From the NCBI RefSeq assembly GCF_037893015.1, contig NC_133666.1:155728498-155792497 (forward strand): a DNA stretch of 64,000 bases. Reading direction: 5' to 3'. Position 1 is the stretch's first letter. Every line of letters begins with the position of its first letter. The notes under the pieces were generated by a model, which made no database searches, was not told the DNA's origin, and worked only from the letters and a program-made list of their open reading frames with translations. Of the stretch, positions 1 to 13,337 are shown one piece after another. This DNA comes from Macrotis lagotis (lineage: Eukaryota > Chordata > Mammalia > Peramelemorphia > Peramelidae). The position numbers and the translations under genes were made by a program.

Positions 1-1060
1 GCATCACTTGATTAATAGGAGTAGCTAAGCTTTTCACAATTGATCAGCATTACAAAATTGTTAGTACTGTGTTTATTGTTCTGACATTGCTCACTTCAAT
101 TTGCATCAGTTCATATATGGCTTCCCAGATCTTTCTGAAACCATCACTTTTATTATTTCCAATAGCCAAATAGTATTCCATCATAATCATCCACCACACC
201 TTCCTATTCTTTGCCACTGCAAAAAGAGGTGGTATAAATATTTTTATGTTATTTTCCTTTTTCATTGATCTCTTTGAGAAACAAATCTAGTAGTGGAATT
301 TATGAGTTAAAGAGTATGTATAGCCCTTTGCGCATAGTTCTAGATTGTTCTTCAGAATGGTTGGAACAGTTTACTACTCCACCAACAATGCATTGATGTA
401 CCTATTTTCTTCCATACACCCCAGAAATTGTCATTTTTTCTTTTCTATTAGTCAATCTGATATGTGTGAGACAGTACCTGAGAGTTGTTTTAATTTGTAT
501 TCCTCATTTACTGATTTAAACCATTTTATATGATTATTGATAACTTTGATTTTTTTTCTTCTGAAGACTGCGTACTCATATCTTTTGACTATCAGTTGGG
601 GTATGGCTTTTATTTTCATAAATTTGGTTCAGTTCCAAATGTTTGGAAAATAAGGCTTTTAACAGATAAACTTGCTATAAATTTTTCCCCCTTATTATCC
701 TGGTTTCCTTCTCATTTTGGCTGCATATGGCTTTATTTTTATAAAAATGTTATTATTTCACATAATTAAATCATCCGTCTGATCTCCTATGAAGCTCACA
801 TAAACTTTTTGCTTAGACATAGAACAGACAGATATATTTTTCCATACTTCCCTAATTAGCTTATCATTTTTATATGTGAATCATGTAACCATTTTACCTT
901 TTCTTGGTATATGGCATGAGATATTGGTCTACACTTAGTTTCTTCTGGGCTGCTTTCCAATTTTCTTAGCAATTTTTGTCAAAATGTGATCTTGTCCTGA
1001 AATTTAGACCTTTAGGTTTATCAAACACTACATTATTATAGTAATCCAATGTACTTTAGA
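1..1060 (-). mobile_element. L1 LINE 3' portion, cut by the window edge
   Basis: On the minus strand 50-265 reads a peptide with MEYYLAIGNNKSDGF and WEAIYELMQIE, typical of the L1 ORF2 C-terminal region. Further right, 350-520 matches the antisense of the ORF2 cysteine-tryptophan tail (a gaatggttgg...ccaccaacaatg pattern). The copy is diverged and interrupted. Its right edge is gradual. Confidence 0.75.
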
Positions 1061-1682
1061 GATAAAACGGTGTTCTGATTAAGTCCTGATGGTTATTCCT
1101 GAGATAACCTCCAGATTATACTAAATTGAGCTCTAAAATGAAAAATTATTTCAATTGATATTCTCAACAAAGTTTTATTCCCATAAATCATCATGATATT
1201 GAGGTAATCCCAGTTATTTAAAAATTAGCAATCAAAATATGAATTCTAGAAGATTCTACCATGCTGGCAAAAATTTAAGAGTATAGTCCTGGAAGTTGAC
1301 TATGTATGTCTGCTTTCCAAGAACTAGCATAAGAATGGAGTGAAATCATCTATAAATTGACCAACTTATGATGAATTCTTTGAACACAGCAACCCATAAA
1401 AGCAAGAAAAATGCAGAATGTGCCTCAAACCCTTTTAGCCCTTTTTTGTTTCTATAGTAATGGTGTCAGAGTGGTAGAAAGAAGGAAATATTATGATATG
1501 AATCTCAGTTTTAGACTATCTATAAATATTTTAACTTAGTTATTGATATTCTAAATGCCAGATCTTTATTCTAAGGTCAATGAATAGAGAAAAAATTATT
1601 ATTGTTGTTAATAAGGCCAGAAGACCAAAAAGAAGATGAAACTAAAGGGATAGTTATAGTTTCTACTTGGGGTGGGGAGAAA

Positions 1683-1740
<58 letters not shown>

Positions 1741-2799
1741 TTACCCTAAATCCAAAGGAATCCAAAACCATAATTTTCATGTTTTCATTTTGTATTGCTG
1801 TACTCATGTTAAGTATTTATAAAAAAAAACAAACAATGAAAATAAACATAGGTCATGTACCAAGAGCTGTTGCATTGAAAAAAAAGGAAAAAAATATCTA
1901 TGAAAAACTTTTTAAGACCCTCCAAATTAAATCAAAATATACTTGCTACATAGGACTTTACCCTTTTCTCAAGGGAAAAATGTAAAAAAAATATGGTGGA
2001 AAATATGATTCAGGATCCAGGAATGAAAGAGGCCAAAGATTTGTGCCAATATAGCACTAATTCTTTCTCTGAGAAAAGAATCAGCAAGCACCAAATTACA
2101 TTTTTAGGTGAAATTGTTTTTATTGTAACAGATAGAAACCTACTTGTTATTGATGTGGAAGTAATTCTTTAATCAGCAGTCTATATGCTGTCAGACCATG
2201 GAATTGTTAGGGCAGAGATCAAAATTAATGCAAAGCTAAAAGAATAAAGAAACATGAGGAAAAGATAGGATGTGCAATTAAAACAACTCCAACCTGTCCT
2301 AGTCAACTATGTTATTGACGCTGAAAAATGAGAAATGGATGGAGGAAAAAAACATCCATTGATCCTAACAATTTTATAGAGAAATTTAACTAATGTAAAT
2401 CAATTGAAGTAGAACAAAAGAGTCTAAAAACCTCATTATTCAGCAAACACTTAACTTGCTAGCTTAGAGATATGGAAACCAAATGTTCCAGTTTAGAATG
2501 TCAATACTTACTTAGAAAATAAGTACATTTATAAAATCAAACAAAAGAATTGAAAGTGGCATCAGTTGGACAAGCTACATCCAGGTAAGAGAATACCATA
2601 AACTCTCCCATAGTAACCTCCCATTCTGCACAAATCTCAAGGTTTAAGTTCCATCATTTACAACTGTTGTGCATCCAAAGCAGAGTGGGGTAGGAAGTTG
2701 GCAGCCTCAAGAAAAAAACTACAGAATTCTCAAGTAGTCCTAGCTTCCAACATCAATGAAAATACAAGGATAACAAGAATTCTGTATTCCCCACCTCAA
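1061..2799. other. Intergenic, unassigned, with a GA microsatellite
   Basis: AT-rich sequence with no convincing gene or repeat apart from the (GA)n run at 1686-1737. Short open frames here have no family features. Confidence 0.5.
1686..1737 (+). repeat. (GA)n microsatellite, about 26 units
   Basis: Uninterrupted GA dinucleotides, preceded by a purine-rich lead. The repeat creates an Arg-Glu run in one frame and a Ser-Leu run in another; neither is a gene. Confidence 0.97.
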
Positions 2800-2935
2800 A
2801 TCTTGAGGACAGGGATTATGTTTTGCTTCTTTTTATATCCCTTTTTTAGATCCCTAGCACTTAGCACAGCATCTGGTATGGTTTTGTTATTGTAAGTAGG
2901 CAATTAACAAATGCTTGTTGATTGACAGACTAAAA
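2800..2935 (+). mobile_element. L2 LINE 3' end
   Basis: Sense-oriented L2 terminal pattern: ttgaggacagggattatg, then cctagcacttagcacagc, then caaatgcttgttgattgac. This is the conserved 3' tail of the ancient mammalian L2. Confidence 0.75.
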
Positions 2936-3079
2936 ATAATAAATAAAAGCACTCCATATTTAAAAACACCCCAAAGATATTAACAGAAGTTATGAAATTA
3001 AAATACCTAGCTAGAAAGAAAAATAATGCACAATCTGAAGAAACAGTTATTCAGTGAAAATGAGGACAGAATTTTAAGC

Positions 3080-3185
3080 CATCAAAACAGGGTTCAAATT
3101 CTATCTGTGTGATTCCTCATCAAAATGAGGAAGTTGGATTTGATAGCTTCTAAGCTACCTTCCAGGTCTACAGCAATGATCCTCA
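3080..3185 (+). mobile_element. MIR-type CORE-SINE fragment
   Basis: It shows the order gggttcaaattc, then ctgtgtgattcctcatcaa, then an atgagg stretch, then accttccaggtctacagc, which is the MIR 3' half and tail in sense. It is diverged. Confidence 0.55.
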
Positions 3186-3189
3186 GACA

Positions 3190-4790
3190 ATTAAAAGAAG
3201 GAAAGATGTGAAAAACATCTTGAAGAAAAATCAGAATGGGTCTAAAATTAGTCCAGCAGACCTGGAAATGACTCACCCAAATAATACCCACTCTCAACAT
3301 GAAAAATACAAACATCATGAAAAGAGTAACATCTTTTCCTTAAATCTGCTATTTTATTTCCTTGATATTGCATTGAAGATTTATTTAGGAAGATGTTTAA
3401 TCACCTTAACTAGTAATTTCCAGAGCCAGATGAATAGGAGTCTGATCTCTTCAAGCAGAAGGGTTCTGTATCTAAGCATGAAAAGTGTGTTAATTGAGGA
3501 AACTCCTTGATCTTGTGATGATTCCTATGACTTGTATCAGTTTGTACTAAAAATATTGATGTTTTAGCTCAATTGAATATTCATTTCCTAGGAATTTTCT
3601 TATTGAGTATATCTGACTGATTTATATTTCTTGTCTACACCAAAAGATAGTGAGAGCTAGACTAGAATGTAAGTACTAAAAATACATATTAGCTTTCCTA
3701 CACTGTTCATGAGGTACCCTCAACTCTGGTGAAATCTAAAAATTTCTAGTTTTGCCTAAACACTGATTTTTATTTTAATAAATGAATACTAATAGTAAAA
3801 TAATATAGACTTAGAATGGCAAATGATCATAGAATATTGTTCATGCCAGTTAGGATTTACCAGAATTGTTACTAAATGACTCATCAATTCTGCATGTGTT
3901 TCCTGGATATATGTGAAAACTGAAAGGAAAAAGTAGGAAAAGCCCTCTTCTTGAGGGCTAAGGGCCAAGATTTATTTTTCTCTTAAATTGTTGTGTTAAT
4001 ATTTCTCTAAAATGTTAAATTCCAGCCAACACACACCCAGTTTTCTAGTGCTCTTAAGGCCTTTGTCCAGATCAACTTTTCAAATCAATTCCACTCTAAA
4101 GAGACCTGAAACTAATTGTACTAAAAATGAAAAAAAGTCTTTTCAGTCCTTCAGAAATATATTTAGCTTATGAGAAAACTGTATTAACCACCAAAATAAC
4201 AATATCAAACAGAGATCTTAAATAATTCAACCTTAAAAAAATTCTAGCTGTAGAGAAATTATGAAGGGTAGGAGGATGGTTTTTAGTCCTAATGGATCTA
4301 TACAATCTGTGAATTTAAAAATATAACTATTATACAAATTATTCTCAAAATCTGAGGAAAAATTCACTCTTAACAAAGTCTTTTTATAAGAAAAATATAG
4401 TTTAATACTTAAAACAGGAAAGGAGAAAATAAAGAAGGAAAAATTCAAACCATTATCAATTTTTAAAAACGGAAATAAAATCTTAAACTATAGTAATTTA
4501 AGCAATCATTATGATGAAATTTGATATCAGTGATATAAAGTGACTTGATAGTTGGAAAACTATAATCATTTTAAACAAAAATATACCAAACCATATGATT
4601 AACTCAATAGTCAAACAAAGAACTTTTGCAAAATACAAATTATTTGTAGAAAACTTACAAAATAGATCTTTTAAAAGTATGACTTTTTTGAAAAGTTATC
4701 TATCTAAACCAAAAGCAAGTATCACGCACAATGGAGATTCACTAGAATTTTTCCCAATAGATATAGGAACAAAATAAAGATGCCCCTTTT
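3190..4790. other. Intergenic, nothing recognised
   Basis: AT-rich, unassigned sequence. Open frames at 3208-3510 and elsewhere lack any recognisable domain and are most likely chance. Confidence 0.5.
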
Positions 4791-4794
4791 CCCT

Positions 4795-5025
4795 GCTTTA
4801 ATTTGACATAGTGCAATGGGAGATCTTGACCTTTTTAAGCTAAGGTCTTCACCAGATCTTGTTGACCATCAGTAATCCTGATCTTGGCCCAGAGTCAAAA
4901 GTGAAGCTGGTGACTGCACAGTCTTCCCTCTCTTAAATCTAATTTACTTGCAAGTCACAGCATCATCTTTATGATGTCACGGTTCTCCTTGAGAATGAAG
5001 GACAAATGACATTTGCTGTAATTCC
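4795..5025 (+). mobile_element. MAR1-type marsupial CORE-SINE, 3' portion
   Basis: It carries gtgaagctggtgactgcaca, a cttgcaagtcacagcatca block and the terminal tgagaatgaaggacaaatg, the MAR1 3' tail shared with RTE LINEs. The 5' tRNA-like half is not evident. Confidence 0.7.
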
Positions 5026-5129
5026 AGAAATGCTAATAATAGCAACAAGACAAAACAAAGAAATTAAAGGGAAAAAGATGTGTCAAGAACTCCCATAGAC
5101 TGATGATAGAAAAAAAGGCAAAATAGTCT

Positions 5130-5445
5130 GTGCTCTAAATGAGTGCACAGTCTAATGGGGAAGCAACATAAAAATAATTATGTATATGTGTTGGATAAAC
5201 TGGAGATGGTCAATAGAGGGAAGGTATTAATATTAAGGAGAATTTAGAAAGTCTTCTTATAGAAGGTAGAATTTTAGCTAGGACTAGAGGAAAACTAGGG
5301 AAGCCAAGAGGCAAAATGAAGAGGAAAAAGAATTCAAGGCACAAGGGAAATTCAGTGAATATAGTGAGAGTCGGGAGAGGCAGTGCTAGTATGTGCTTTG
5401 AATTAGTACAACATTCTAGAAAAAAAGTATATTTATGCAAGTAAA
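5130..5445 (-). mobile_element. L2 LINE, antisense fragment
   Basis: The + strand shows the purine-rich pattern of reversed L2 ORF2: gaaggtagaattttagctag, a gggaagccaagagg block, then a degraded counterpart of the gcattccagacatgaggg motif seen in better copies at 25436 and 53900. Confidence 0.5.
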
Positions 5446-5449
5446 AAGG

Positions 5450-5960
5450 CTAAAATACTGGTGTCTTTTAATTCAGAGATTATGCTGCTAGGCATACACC
5501 CCAGGAATGCCATTGACAAAAAAGACACCATATATGCCAAAATATTTATAGCAAGCTCTTTGCAAGGTAGTAAAGAATTGGAAATGAAGTAGCTGTCTGT
5601 TAGTACATGAATAATGGAATATTACAAAGCTGAAAGAAATAAAGAACATGATTAATATAGAAAAGCAAGGAATGATTTACATGAACAAACGTAAATTAAT
5701 CAGACACAGAAAAATAATACATCCAAGGACTACAACAGTGTAAATGGAAAGAAAAACATCCATTGAAAATGAATGCTGTAAAATTATAAAGAACAAAGTT
5801 GGCTCCAAAGAAGAGAGATAAGACAGCTCCTATGAAGAAGTGGGGGGGTGGGAACCTACAGATGCAGAATATTGTATATTATGAGGTTTTTTCAATATAT
5901 TGAATGATTTTTCTTATTTTTTGTCTTTTTCACTAAGATTTTTTTTAAAAAATTCATTAT
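5450..5960 (+). mobile_element. L1 LINE 3' portion, sense
   Basis: Sense order of the marsupial L1 end: aaagaattggaaatgaag, then gaataatggaatattac, ataaagaacatgattaat, and the ttttcactaagattttttt region near 5930. It is diverged but colinear. Confidence 0.6.
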
Positions 5961-7289
5961 ATATTTGACTAGTAAATACATACAAAAAGATAAAGGGAGA
6001 TATGTAGGCAAAATAAAGATAAAGGGTAACAAAATCTTTTTTTAAAAAAGAAATAGAAAATTTTATTCTTCATAGAACATTAAATCTCAACTTGATTCAA
6101 TTTCTTTGTTGCCCTCCTTTTGACCTTTGCCTTTTACAATTTCCCAATCCACCTCCACTCCCAGTCCATTTAACTTTACTAAAATAAATAAGAATGCCTA
6201 AAGAAAAGTAAAATAAAATCATTATATATAATGATAGTGAAAGATTAATGTTATTTCATAAATAGAACCAGTTTAAGGAAAGTTTATCAAAATTCAACTA
6301 AGCAAATCATCTCAAAGGGTTTTTTTTTTAAACTAGAAGGGCAATAGGGCTTTGGAGTTATATTTGTATTCTAACATCAGAGTTCTGGATGTTCTTTTAG
6401 GGAAAATGGAAAATAAAGTTGAACCAATATTCATACTATCAGAGATGGTCTATGCAGGTCCATGAACATATTATAATTTTGAGGATGTTAAAAGTTTGGT
6501 TCTCAAGATATTAGAAGAGCTATTGAGTTATATGTCTACTCTTGAGTGCATATAAATTTTTTCAAGAATATTCTACATATGTATAAAGCATACCTGTTCA
6601 AAAACCTTCTGATAATATCAAGTCAGTATAACATAGTATACTTAGGGGGGGGGGGTTTAAAATACTAAATACAACTTGATGACTGAGTCCTCACAAACTC
6701 AGTTTTGTGAGGATGAGGAAATAATGAGTTCTCTTGGATATGTTGAGTTTGAGATGTTTACAAGATATCAAGTACAAGATGTCCAAAAAAGGAACTGAGA
6801 ATCATTTATATAGAAAGGGTTCAACAACTATGAAAGAATTACTGATATTTAATACTGATATGAAGTTAGAAAGGCAACTCATGGTCTGGGTAAGAAAAAA
6901 ACAATGTGAGGGCAGAAAATGAAGTCAGGATATTTGGTCTCCAATCCTGAAGTCTCATTTGGAAATCATGTAAAATCCAGGAGTATGTTGGAACTAGGTC
7001 AACCAGGCTGAGGAGAGTTAGTTGCAAGACTGTGAGTATGAACATTTACATCTAGAAACTAGCAAATGCTATATATTGGGGATTAAGTTGTTGTTTTGAT
7101 GTTTTCTAGACTTAGGAAAGTGATGCTGAAAAATGTTAATAATGTAAATTAATCTTACAAGTGTCATGTGAACACCCTTTCCCCAGAGTTCCAGATGTTA
7201 AATATTTTCCTACATATCCCAGGTTAACCAGTCCTTTGATACATCTATACCATTTATATCCCCAAAGAAAGAGAAATAGGATATATTTA
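5961..7289. other. Intergenic, nothing recognised
   Basis: AT-rich sequence with a ten-G run near 6645-6655. No gene or clear repeat is seen. Confidence 0.5.
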
Positions 7290-7430
7290 TAACTCTTTTC
7301 ATTGTAGACCAAAAAAAATGGAAGCTAAGGGAGTGTCTGCTATTTTAGGAAACTTCCTCTTAATAAGGAATGATTTAAATACTGTGATATATACATATAA
7401 TAGATTAATATTGTGGCATAAGAAATAGGG
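7290..7430 (+). mobile_element. Possible L1 3' fragment, sense
   Basis: The stretch around aatattgtggcataagaaat resembles the sense L1 motif that precedes the end of ORF2 (a tggaatactattgtg...ataagaaatgatgag pattern). Short and weak. Confidence 0.35.
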
Positions 7431-7764
7431 GGCAATTAGTGAGAATCTCCTTTGTTGATATGGTGGTTAAGAGGACACTATGGGCTAAAAAATGACCTGA
7501 TATTGATTTAATTAACTTTTAATAATAATCTGATAAATTTCTTAATACAGAGAAATGAAATGGAGTCTAGAGTTCTTCTTTTCTGCCACTTTGACAAAAG
7601 CAAATAAGCTATCATATTCACTGTAACTGAGGCTGCCTAGAGCTGTAATCCCCACACACCCCCCAACCCAAGCTAGAAGCAGAGACTGGGAAAACATGGA
7701 GGACAGGGCAATGACTAAGAGAGAAAGTGCCACCCCAGACTGGCTCTAGAGGGCAAAAATATAG

Positions 7765-7893
7765 ATGGGATGGAGCACCAGTTCTGGAGTGAGGAGGATC
7801 TGGTTCAAATCTAGCCTCAGACATTTAATAATTACTTAGCTGTGTGACCTTGGGCAAGTCATTTAACCCCATTATCTTGCAAAAACTAAAAAG
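7765..7893 (+). mobile_element. tRNA-derived SINE (WSINE1-like), 5'-incomplete
   Basis: It shows gatggagcacc, the B-box-like tggttcaaatct, ctgtgtgaccttgggcaagt and the tail cattatcttgcaaaaac. The 5' A-box end is degraded. No target-site duplication was found. Confidence 0.8.
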
Positions 7894-8128
7894 AATGACC
7901 AGATTTTAATTTTTTTATTTATTTTTTAACTTAATACAAAGTGACCACAAAAAAAATTTCCATCCACACAATACAACATAAAAAGAAGATCCAATATAAA
8001 AGCATGAATTTCCATTTCACATTGCTTGCTTTTCTTTGAAAAAGTATGTTTGGTGTGCTTCTTTCCAAGTTTTCTTTTGTTCTCTGCTGTGCACTTTATA
8101 TTTCTCCTTTCCAGCTACCATTAGACAA

Positions 8129-8154
<26 letters not shown>
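8129..8154 (+). repeat. (GT)n microsatellite, 13 units
   Basis: Perfect GT dinucleotide run inside the 3' region of the antisense L1. Confidence 0.97.
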
Positions 8155-8159
<5 letters not shown>

Positions 8160-10916
8160 CCATACTATTCATACTTTTATTTATTCTTTCTCTGGAGGTA
8201 GATAGCATCTTCCTTCATAGTCCTTTGTAGTTGATTTAAGTATAATGTCTAAAATGAATTAGTCATTCAAAGCTGTGCTTCAACAACATTATTGTTATTG
8301 TATTCCATCACAATTATATACCACAACTTGTTCTTTTCCCACTATAAAGACAGCTATTATAAATATTTTAGAACATATAAGTCCCTTTCTTTTTTCCATA
8401 ATAACCTTGGAAAACATACCTAATATTGACATTGCTGAGTGAAAGGTCATAAGTTTTAAAATTCTTTGGACATAATTTCAGATTGTTTTCCAAAATTTTG
8501 GATCAGTTCACAGCTCCATCCACAGTGAATGTGTACTAATTTTTCCACATCCCCTCCAGGATTTATAGTTTTCTCATTCTATCATTCTATCCAATCTGAT
8601 AAACATGAGATGGTACTTCAAAATTTTTAAATTTGTTTTCCTCTAATCAATAGTGATTAAGAGCATTATTTCATATGATTTTTATATATAGTTTTGATTT
8701 CTTCATCATAAAATGCCTATTCATATCCTTTAACCATTTATTAATTAGGGAATGACTTTTATTGCTAAAAATTTGACAGACTTCCTTATATATTTGAGAT
8801 AAATTCTTTATCTGAAAGACTGTCTTATAAAAATTTTCTTCCAGTTTTCTGTTTTCCATCTAATCTTAGTCACATTGGTTTTATTTATACAAACCCTTTC
8901 AAATTGAATATAATTGAAATGGTCCATTTTATATCTCAAAATGCTATCTCTTGTTTATTCAGAAGTCTTATAATATGTGCCATTTATGATATCTCCCTTT
9001 ATATCTAGATAATGTATCCATTTTAATCTTATTTTAGTAAATGGTATGAGATAGTAGTCTATGCCCAATTTCTGCCAGACTGTTTTCCAACATCTCCAAT
9101 GATTTTTGCCAATTAATGAATTATCCCCAAAGCTTTAATCTTTACATTTATAAAATACAAGATTACTATACACATTTAATCCTTACTATACACATTTACT
9201 CCTGTGCTTTATATGTCTATTCTGTTCCACTAATCTACCTTTCTATTTCTTAACCAGTATCAGATAATTTTGATAATCAATATCTTATGGTATAATTTAA
9301 AATATGATACAACTAAACCACTTTCCTTTACATTTTTTCATTAATTCCTTTGATATTCTTAATCTTTTGTTCTGCCAAATGAAATTTTGTTATCATTTTT
9401 TCCAGCTAAGTAAAATAATATTGGGGGTTATTTAATTGTTAAATAGTGGATAGATTAGGTAAAATCAATTTTATTATATCGACTCTCCCTACCCATGAAC
9501 AACAAATATTTCTCTATTTAAATCTGTCTTTATTTGTGAAAAAAGTGTTTTATTATTATTATGTCCATATAGTTCCTGGGTATTTTATACAGTATACAGT
9601 TATTTTTAAATAGGCAATCTCTTACTCTTTTTGCAAGATTTTGTTGGTGATGTATGGAAATTGTGATGATTTTTGTGAGTTTACTTAATATCCAGCTACT
9701 TTGCTAAAATTAAAATGACTAAAATTAAAAATGTATTGTTTCCACTGTTAAGTTGAATCTTTAGAATTTTCCATATCATGTGCAATAGGAGATAGTTTTA
9801 TTAGCTCATTGCCTATTCTCATACCTTCAGTTTCTTTTTCTTCTCTTATTACTATTTCTAACCTTTCTAATACAATATTATTTCACTCCTGATATTTTGG
9901 GGAAGGCTTCTAGTTTATTCTCATTATAAATAGTGCTTACTTGTGGTTTTAGATAGATTTTTAAAACATTTTTAAGGAAAAATACCTTTATGACTACACT
10001 TTCAAGTGCTTTCAAGTATTTTTAATAGGATTGAGTATTGTATTTTGTTAAAAACTTTTTCTGCATTTATTGACATAATCATGATTTTTTTAAACTTTTT
10101 GTTATTGACATAATCAATTATGTAAATCATTTTTCTTATGTTAAACCAATCTCCTGCATTTTTGGTATAAATCCCACTTGGTCACAATATATAATCTTTA
10201 TAATATCCTATAGTATTCTCCTACTTACTGTTTTATTAAGGATTTTTTGGATTTATATTCATTAATGAAATTTATATAATTTTCTTTCTGTTTTTACTCT
10301 ACCTGATTTAAATATCAATAACATATCTGTTTCATAAAAAGAAGTTAGGAAGAACTCCTCTTTGCCTCTTTTGCTATTCTAGGTATTAGGTTTATATTTC
10401 TGAAAATATTCTTCTATTTCACTTAAATTATTAAATATATTGGCATATAATTGGGCAAAATAACTCCTTATAATTGTTTTGATTTTATCTTCATTAGCAT
10501 TATAATTACCCTTTTATTTTTAACACTAGTGATTTTGTTTTCTTCTCTCTTTTAAAAATTATGTTAACCAATGGTTTATCTATTTTATTGCTTTATTCAT
10601 AAAATTAACTCCTACTTTTATTATTCATTGAATAATTTTATTACACTCAATTATATTAATCTCATCTTTAATTTTTAAGATTTTCAATTTGATATTTAAT
10701 TAGAAAATTTTAATTTGCTCATATTCCAACTTTTTAAAAATTGATTATTCAATTTGTTGATCTAGTCCTTCTCTATTGCATTTATACAAGCATGTAAAGA
10801 TATAAATTTTACTCCTATTGTTGTTTTTGTTTGATATGTTGTCTCATTATTGTCATTCTCTTAAATGGAAATTATTGATTGTTTCTATGATTTATTCTTT
10901 ATCTCACTTATTCTTT

Positions 10917-11076
10917 GAAATCTTTTTTTAAGGGTTTTTTTGCAAGGCAAACGGGGTTAAGTGGCTTGCCCAAGGCCACACAGCTAGGTAATTATTAAGT
11001 GTCTGAGACCGGATTTGAACCCAGGTACTCCTGACTCCAGGGCCGGTGCTTTATCCACTACACCACCTAGCCGCCC
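10917..11076 (-). mobile_element. WSINE1-type SINE with 14-bp TSD
   Basis: Complete antisense copy: T-rich start, gcaaggcaaacggggttaag, cacacagctaggtaattatt, then cacctagccgcccc at the 5' end. The target-site duplication ctcacttattcttt lies at 10903-10916 and 11077-11090. It belongs to a subfamily whose sense reads ggataaagc and gtttgcc, shared with the copy at 54067. Confidence 0.93.
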
Positions 11077-11708
11077 CTCACTTATTCTTTAAGATTAGGT
11101 TGTTTAGTTTCCAGTTAGTTGTAATCTGTGTTACATGATACCTTATTGAACATAATTCTTATTGAACTGTAACCTGAAAGAATGCATTTAATATTTCTGC
11201 TTTTCTGCATTCAGTTTTAAAGTTTTTAGGCCTTAATATGGGATCAGTTTTTTGTAAAGGTACCATGTACCACTGAGGGGGAAAAAAGTGCATGCCTTTG
11301 TATTCCCATTCAATTCTCTCCAGATATCTATCGTATTGAGCTTGCTTAAGATTCTGTTCACCTCCTTAACTTCTTTCTTATTTTTTGCTTAGATTTATCC
11401 AACTCTGTGAGGGGCAAGTTAACATCCCCTCACTATTATAGTATTACTGTTTCCACCTATAATTAATTTAGCTTTTCCTTCAAAACTTAGATACTGTAAC
11501 ATTGGGTGCATATATTGTTTTTCCTTTATTTTTCTATGGTATCTTTTACCATAATGTAGTTACCTTGTCTTTTTTAATTATATCTATTTTAATGATTTCT
11601 ACCTCTGCTTTGTTTTGGTCTCAGTTAAAGCATAAATTCTACTCCATGTGTATCTCTCATTATTAAATGTGTTTCTTGTAAACAACATATTATTTGATTC
11701 TGATTTTT

Positions 11709-11856
11709 TTTTTTAGTTTTTGCAAGGCAAGGGGGTTAAGTGTCTTGCCCAAGGCCACACAGCTAGGTAATTATTAAGAGTCTGATGCCGGATTTGAACT
11801 CAGATAGTTCTGACTCCATGGCTGGTGCTCTATCCACTGCGCCACCAAGCCTCCCC
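11709..11856 (-). mobile_element. WSINE1-type SINE with 15-bp TSD
   Basis: Antisense copy in the same L1. The target-site duplication ttgattctgattttt is at 11694-11708 and 11857-11871. It has the ggataga variant rather than ggataaagc, so it came from a different source copy than its neighbour at 10917. Confidence 0.93.
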
Positions 11857-12170
11857 TTGATTCTGATTTTTAAACCATTTTGCTATTCATTTCTGTTTTA
11901 TGGGTGACTTTATCCCATTCACATTCAAAGTTATAATTTCTAGTTGTGTATTTCCCTCCATCTCATTTTTCCTCACTATTATCCTTCTCATAGACCAGAT
12001 TATTAAAATCTGGGATTCAGTTCTCCCAAATGAAGCCTGATATTTCTGGTTTTCATTATCCTCTGCATTCACTAGCTTTGTTATTGCACTGTGTTTGGGG
12101 TCAGTTACATTGTTTGTCCCCTTTTTATTTTGTTCTTCTCTAATGCTTTCTATGTCTCTCAAATCTCTCT

Positions 12171-12767
12171 AAGTAAGGCTGTCCATTGATGGCCCCTAGG
12201 CCATTTAAGTAATAAAAGGAAGAAGTTCCAAAACCATGCCATCAAGAGGTGGGAAGTTGTAGGAGGAAATTTCCTCACTATGCTAGTTTAGTTTTCCTCT
12301 AAACTGCAGTGAAACCATAAATTGAATTTTTTCAGGCATGTAATGTTGGCATACTTTGCTTTTTTGCCTGTAAAGAAAAGTTTGATACACTGTGTTGTGT
12401 GTTTTTCAAACTTGACTCAAACTTCTCTTCCTGACAAGGTGCATCTTTGAAATGAGGGGATATGTGACTTCTTGAACCATAATGCTGTCTTTTTCCTGAA
12501 TAATCTTGAATGATATTGAGTCTTTTTTTTTTAAATTGGCATATAGACTCCAAGTGTATACCTTTTTTTTAGTCCTGAGACTGAACCACCAGTATAGCCT
12601 AAGGAAGAGTCTGACAGGTAGAAGGATAAAAAGGATAATCAGAACAAAATAATGTCATGAAAACCTAGTAAGAAAAAGTTATCCTGAAGGATATAGCTAG
12701 TCAAACGTGTCAAATGTTGAAGAGAGGTAAGAAAATAAGGTATGAGAAAAACCCATTGAATTACTAA
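12171..12767. other. Intergenic, unassigned
   Basis: It lies just beyond the ORF2 start of the antisense L1, where ORF1 or 5' UTR would be expected, but I could not recognise ORF1 coding sequence. The minus frame at 12332-12553 has no known domain. Confidence 0.4.
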
Positions 12768-12782
12768 AAAGAGATCATTTGA

Positions 12783-12913
12783 AGGGGAGCTAGATGGTAC
12801 AATGGATAGAGCACCCTGAATCAGAAGAACTTTGAGTTTAAATTCAGTCTCAAATACTGTGTGACCCTATGCTAGTCACCTAATTCCAATTGCCTCAAAA
12901 CAAATAAAGAAAA
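12783..12913 (+). mobile_element. tRNA-derived CORE-SINE with 15-bp TSD
   Basis: It starts aggggagctagatggtacaa and ends in an A-rich tail after caattgcctcaaaa, closer to MAR1 or MIR than to WSINE1. A target-site duplication (aaagagatcatttga, one mismatch) is at 12768-12782 and 12914-12928. The CORE is diverged. Confidence 0.75.
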
Positions 12914-13337
12914 AAAGAGATGATTTGAGTTGATGAGATCACCAAGAGAGAAAAGTGTACAGAATAGTAAAATGTACAGAACTGTGGGACCCACCCATGC
13001 TTTAAGGATATGTGTATTGATATCATATATAGCTAAGTGCTTCCAAGGCTTAGAGAGCTTAAATATCATCAATTAGCTAAGACAAAAACATTTGTCTATG
13101 AAAGAAAATTTTAGTTGCCTAGGATTTCTCTAGCTCAATAAGAAATTAAAGAAGGGATTGGAATCCGATATTTCAAAAGGGGCAAAAAGATCAATATGTA
13201 TCCTAAAAATATGTCTTGCAAAACTAGGCTAATTTGTAATGAAAAACATGGTTACTTAGCAAAGAAATAAGAAGTGAGCAGATCAGTCAAAGTCTTTAAG
13301 TCAAAGAGTGGAAGATGACTTTAAGAGTGATTGAATA

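Larger units (their letters stand above)
7900..12170 (-). mobile_element. L1 LINE, near-complete ORF2, antisense
   Basis: The 3' UTR is at the left and the ORF2 start at the right. The minus frame at 8671-8859 reads FYKTVFQIKNLSQIYKEV and KWLKDMNRHF, the ORF2 C-terminal third. The frame at 11887-12162 ends with LEIITLNVNGIKSPIKQK, the conserved start of the ORF2 endonuclease. Between them runs RT-derived sequence, including the antisense tgcatttattgacataatca motif at 10062. ORF2 is broken by many stops. Two SINEs interrupt it (10917-11076 and 11709-11856), so the L1 is older than both. Confidence 0.85.

Noticed and set aside
1577-1985. Frames with long Arg-Glu or Ser-Leu runs
   Set aside because: They are produced by the GA microsatellite.
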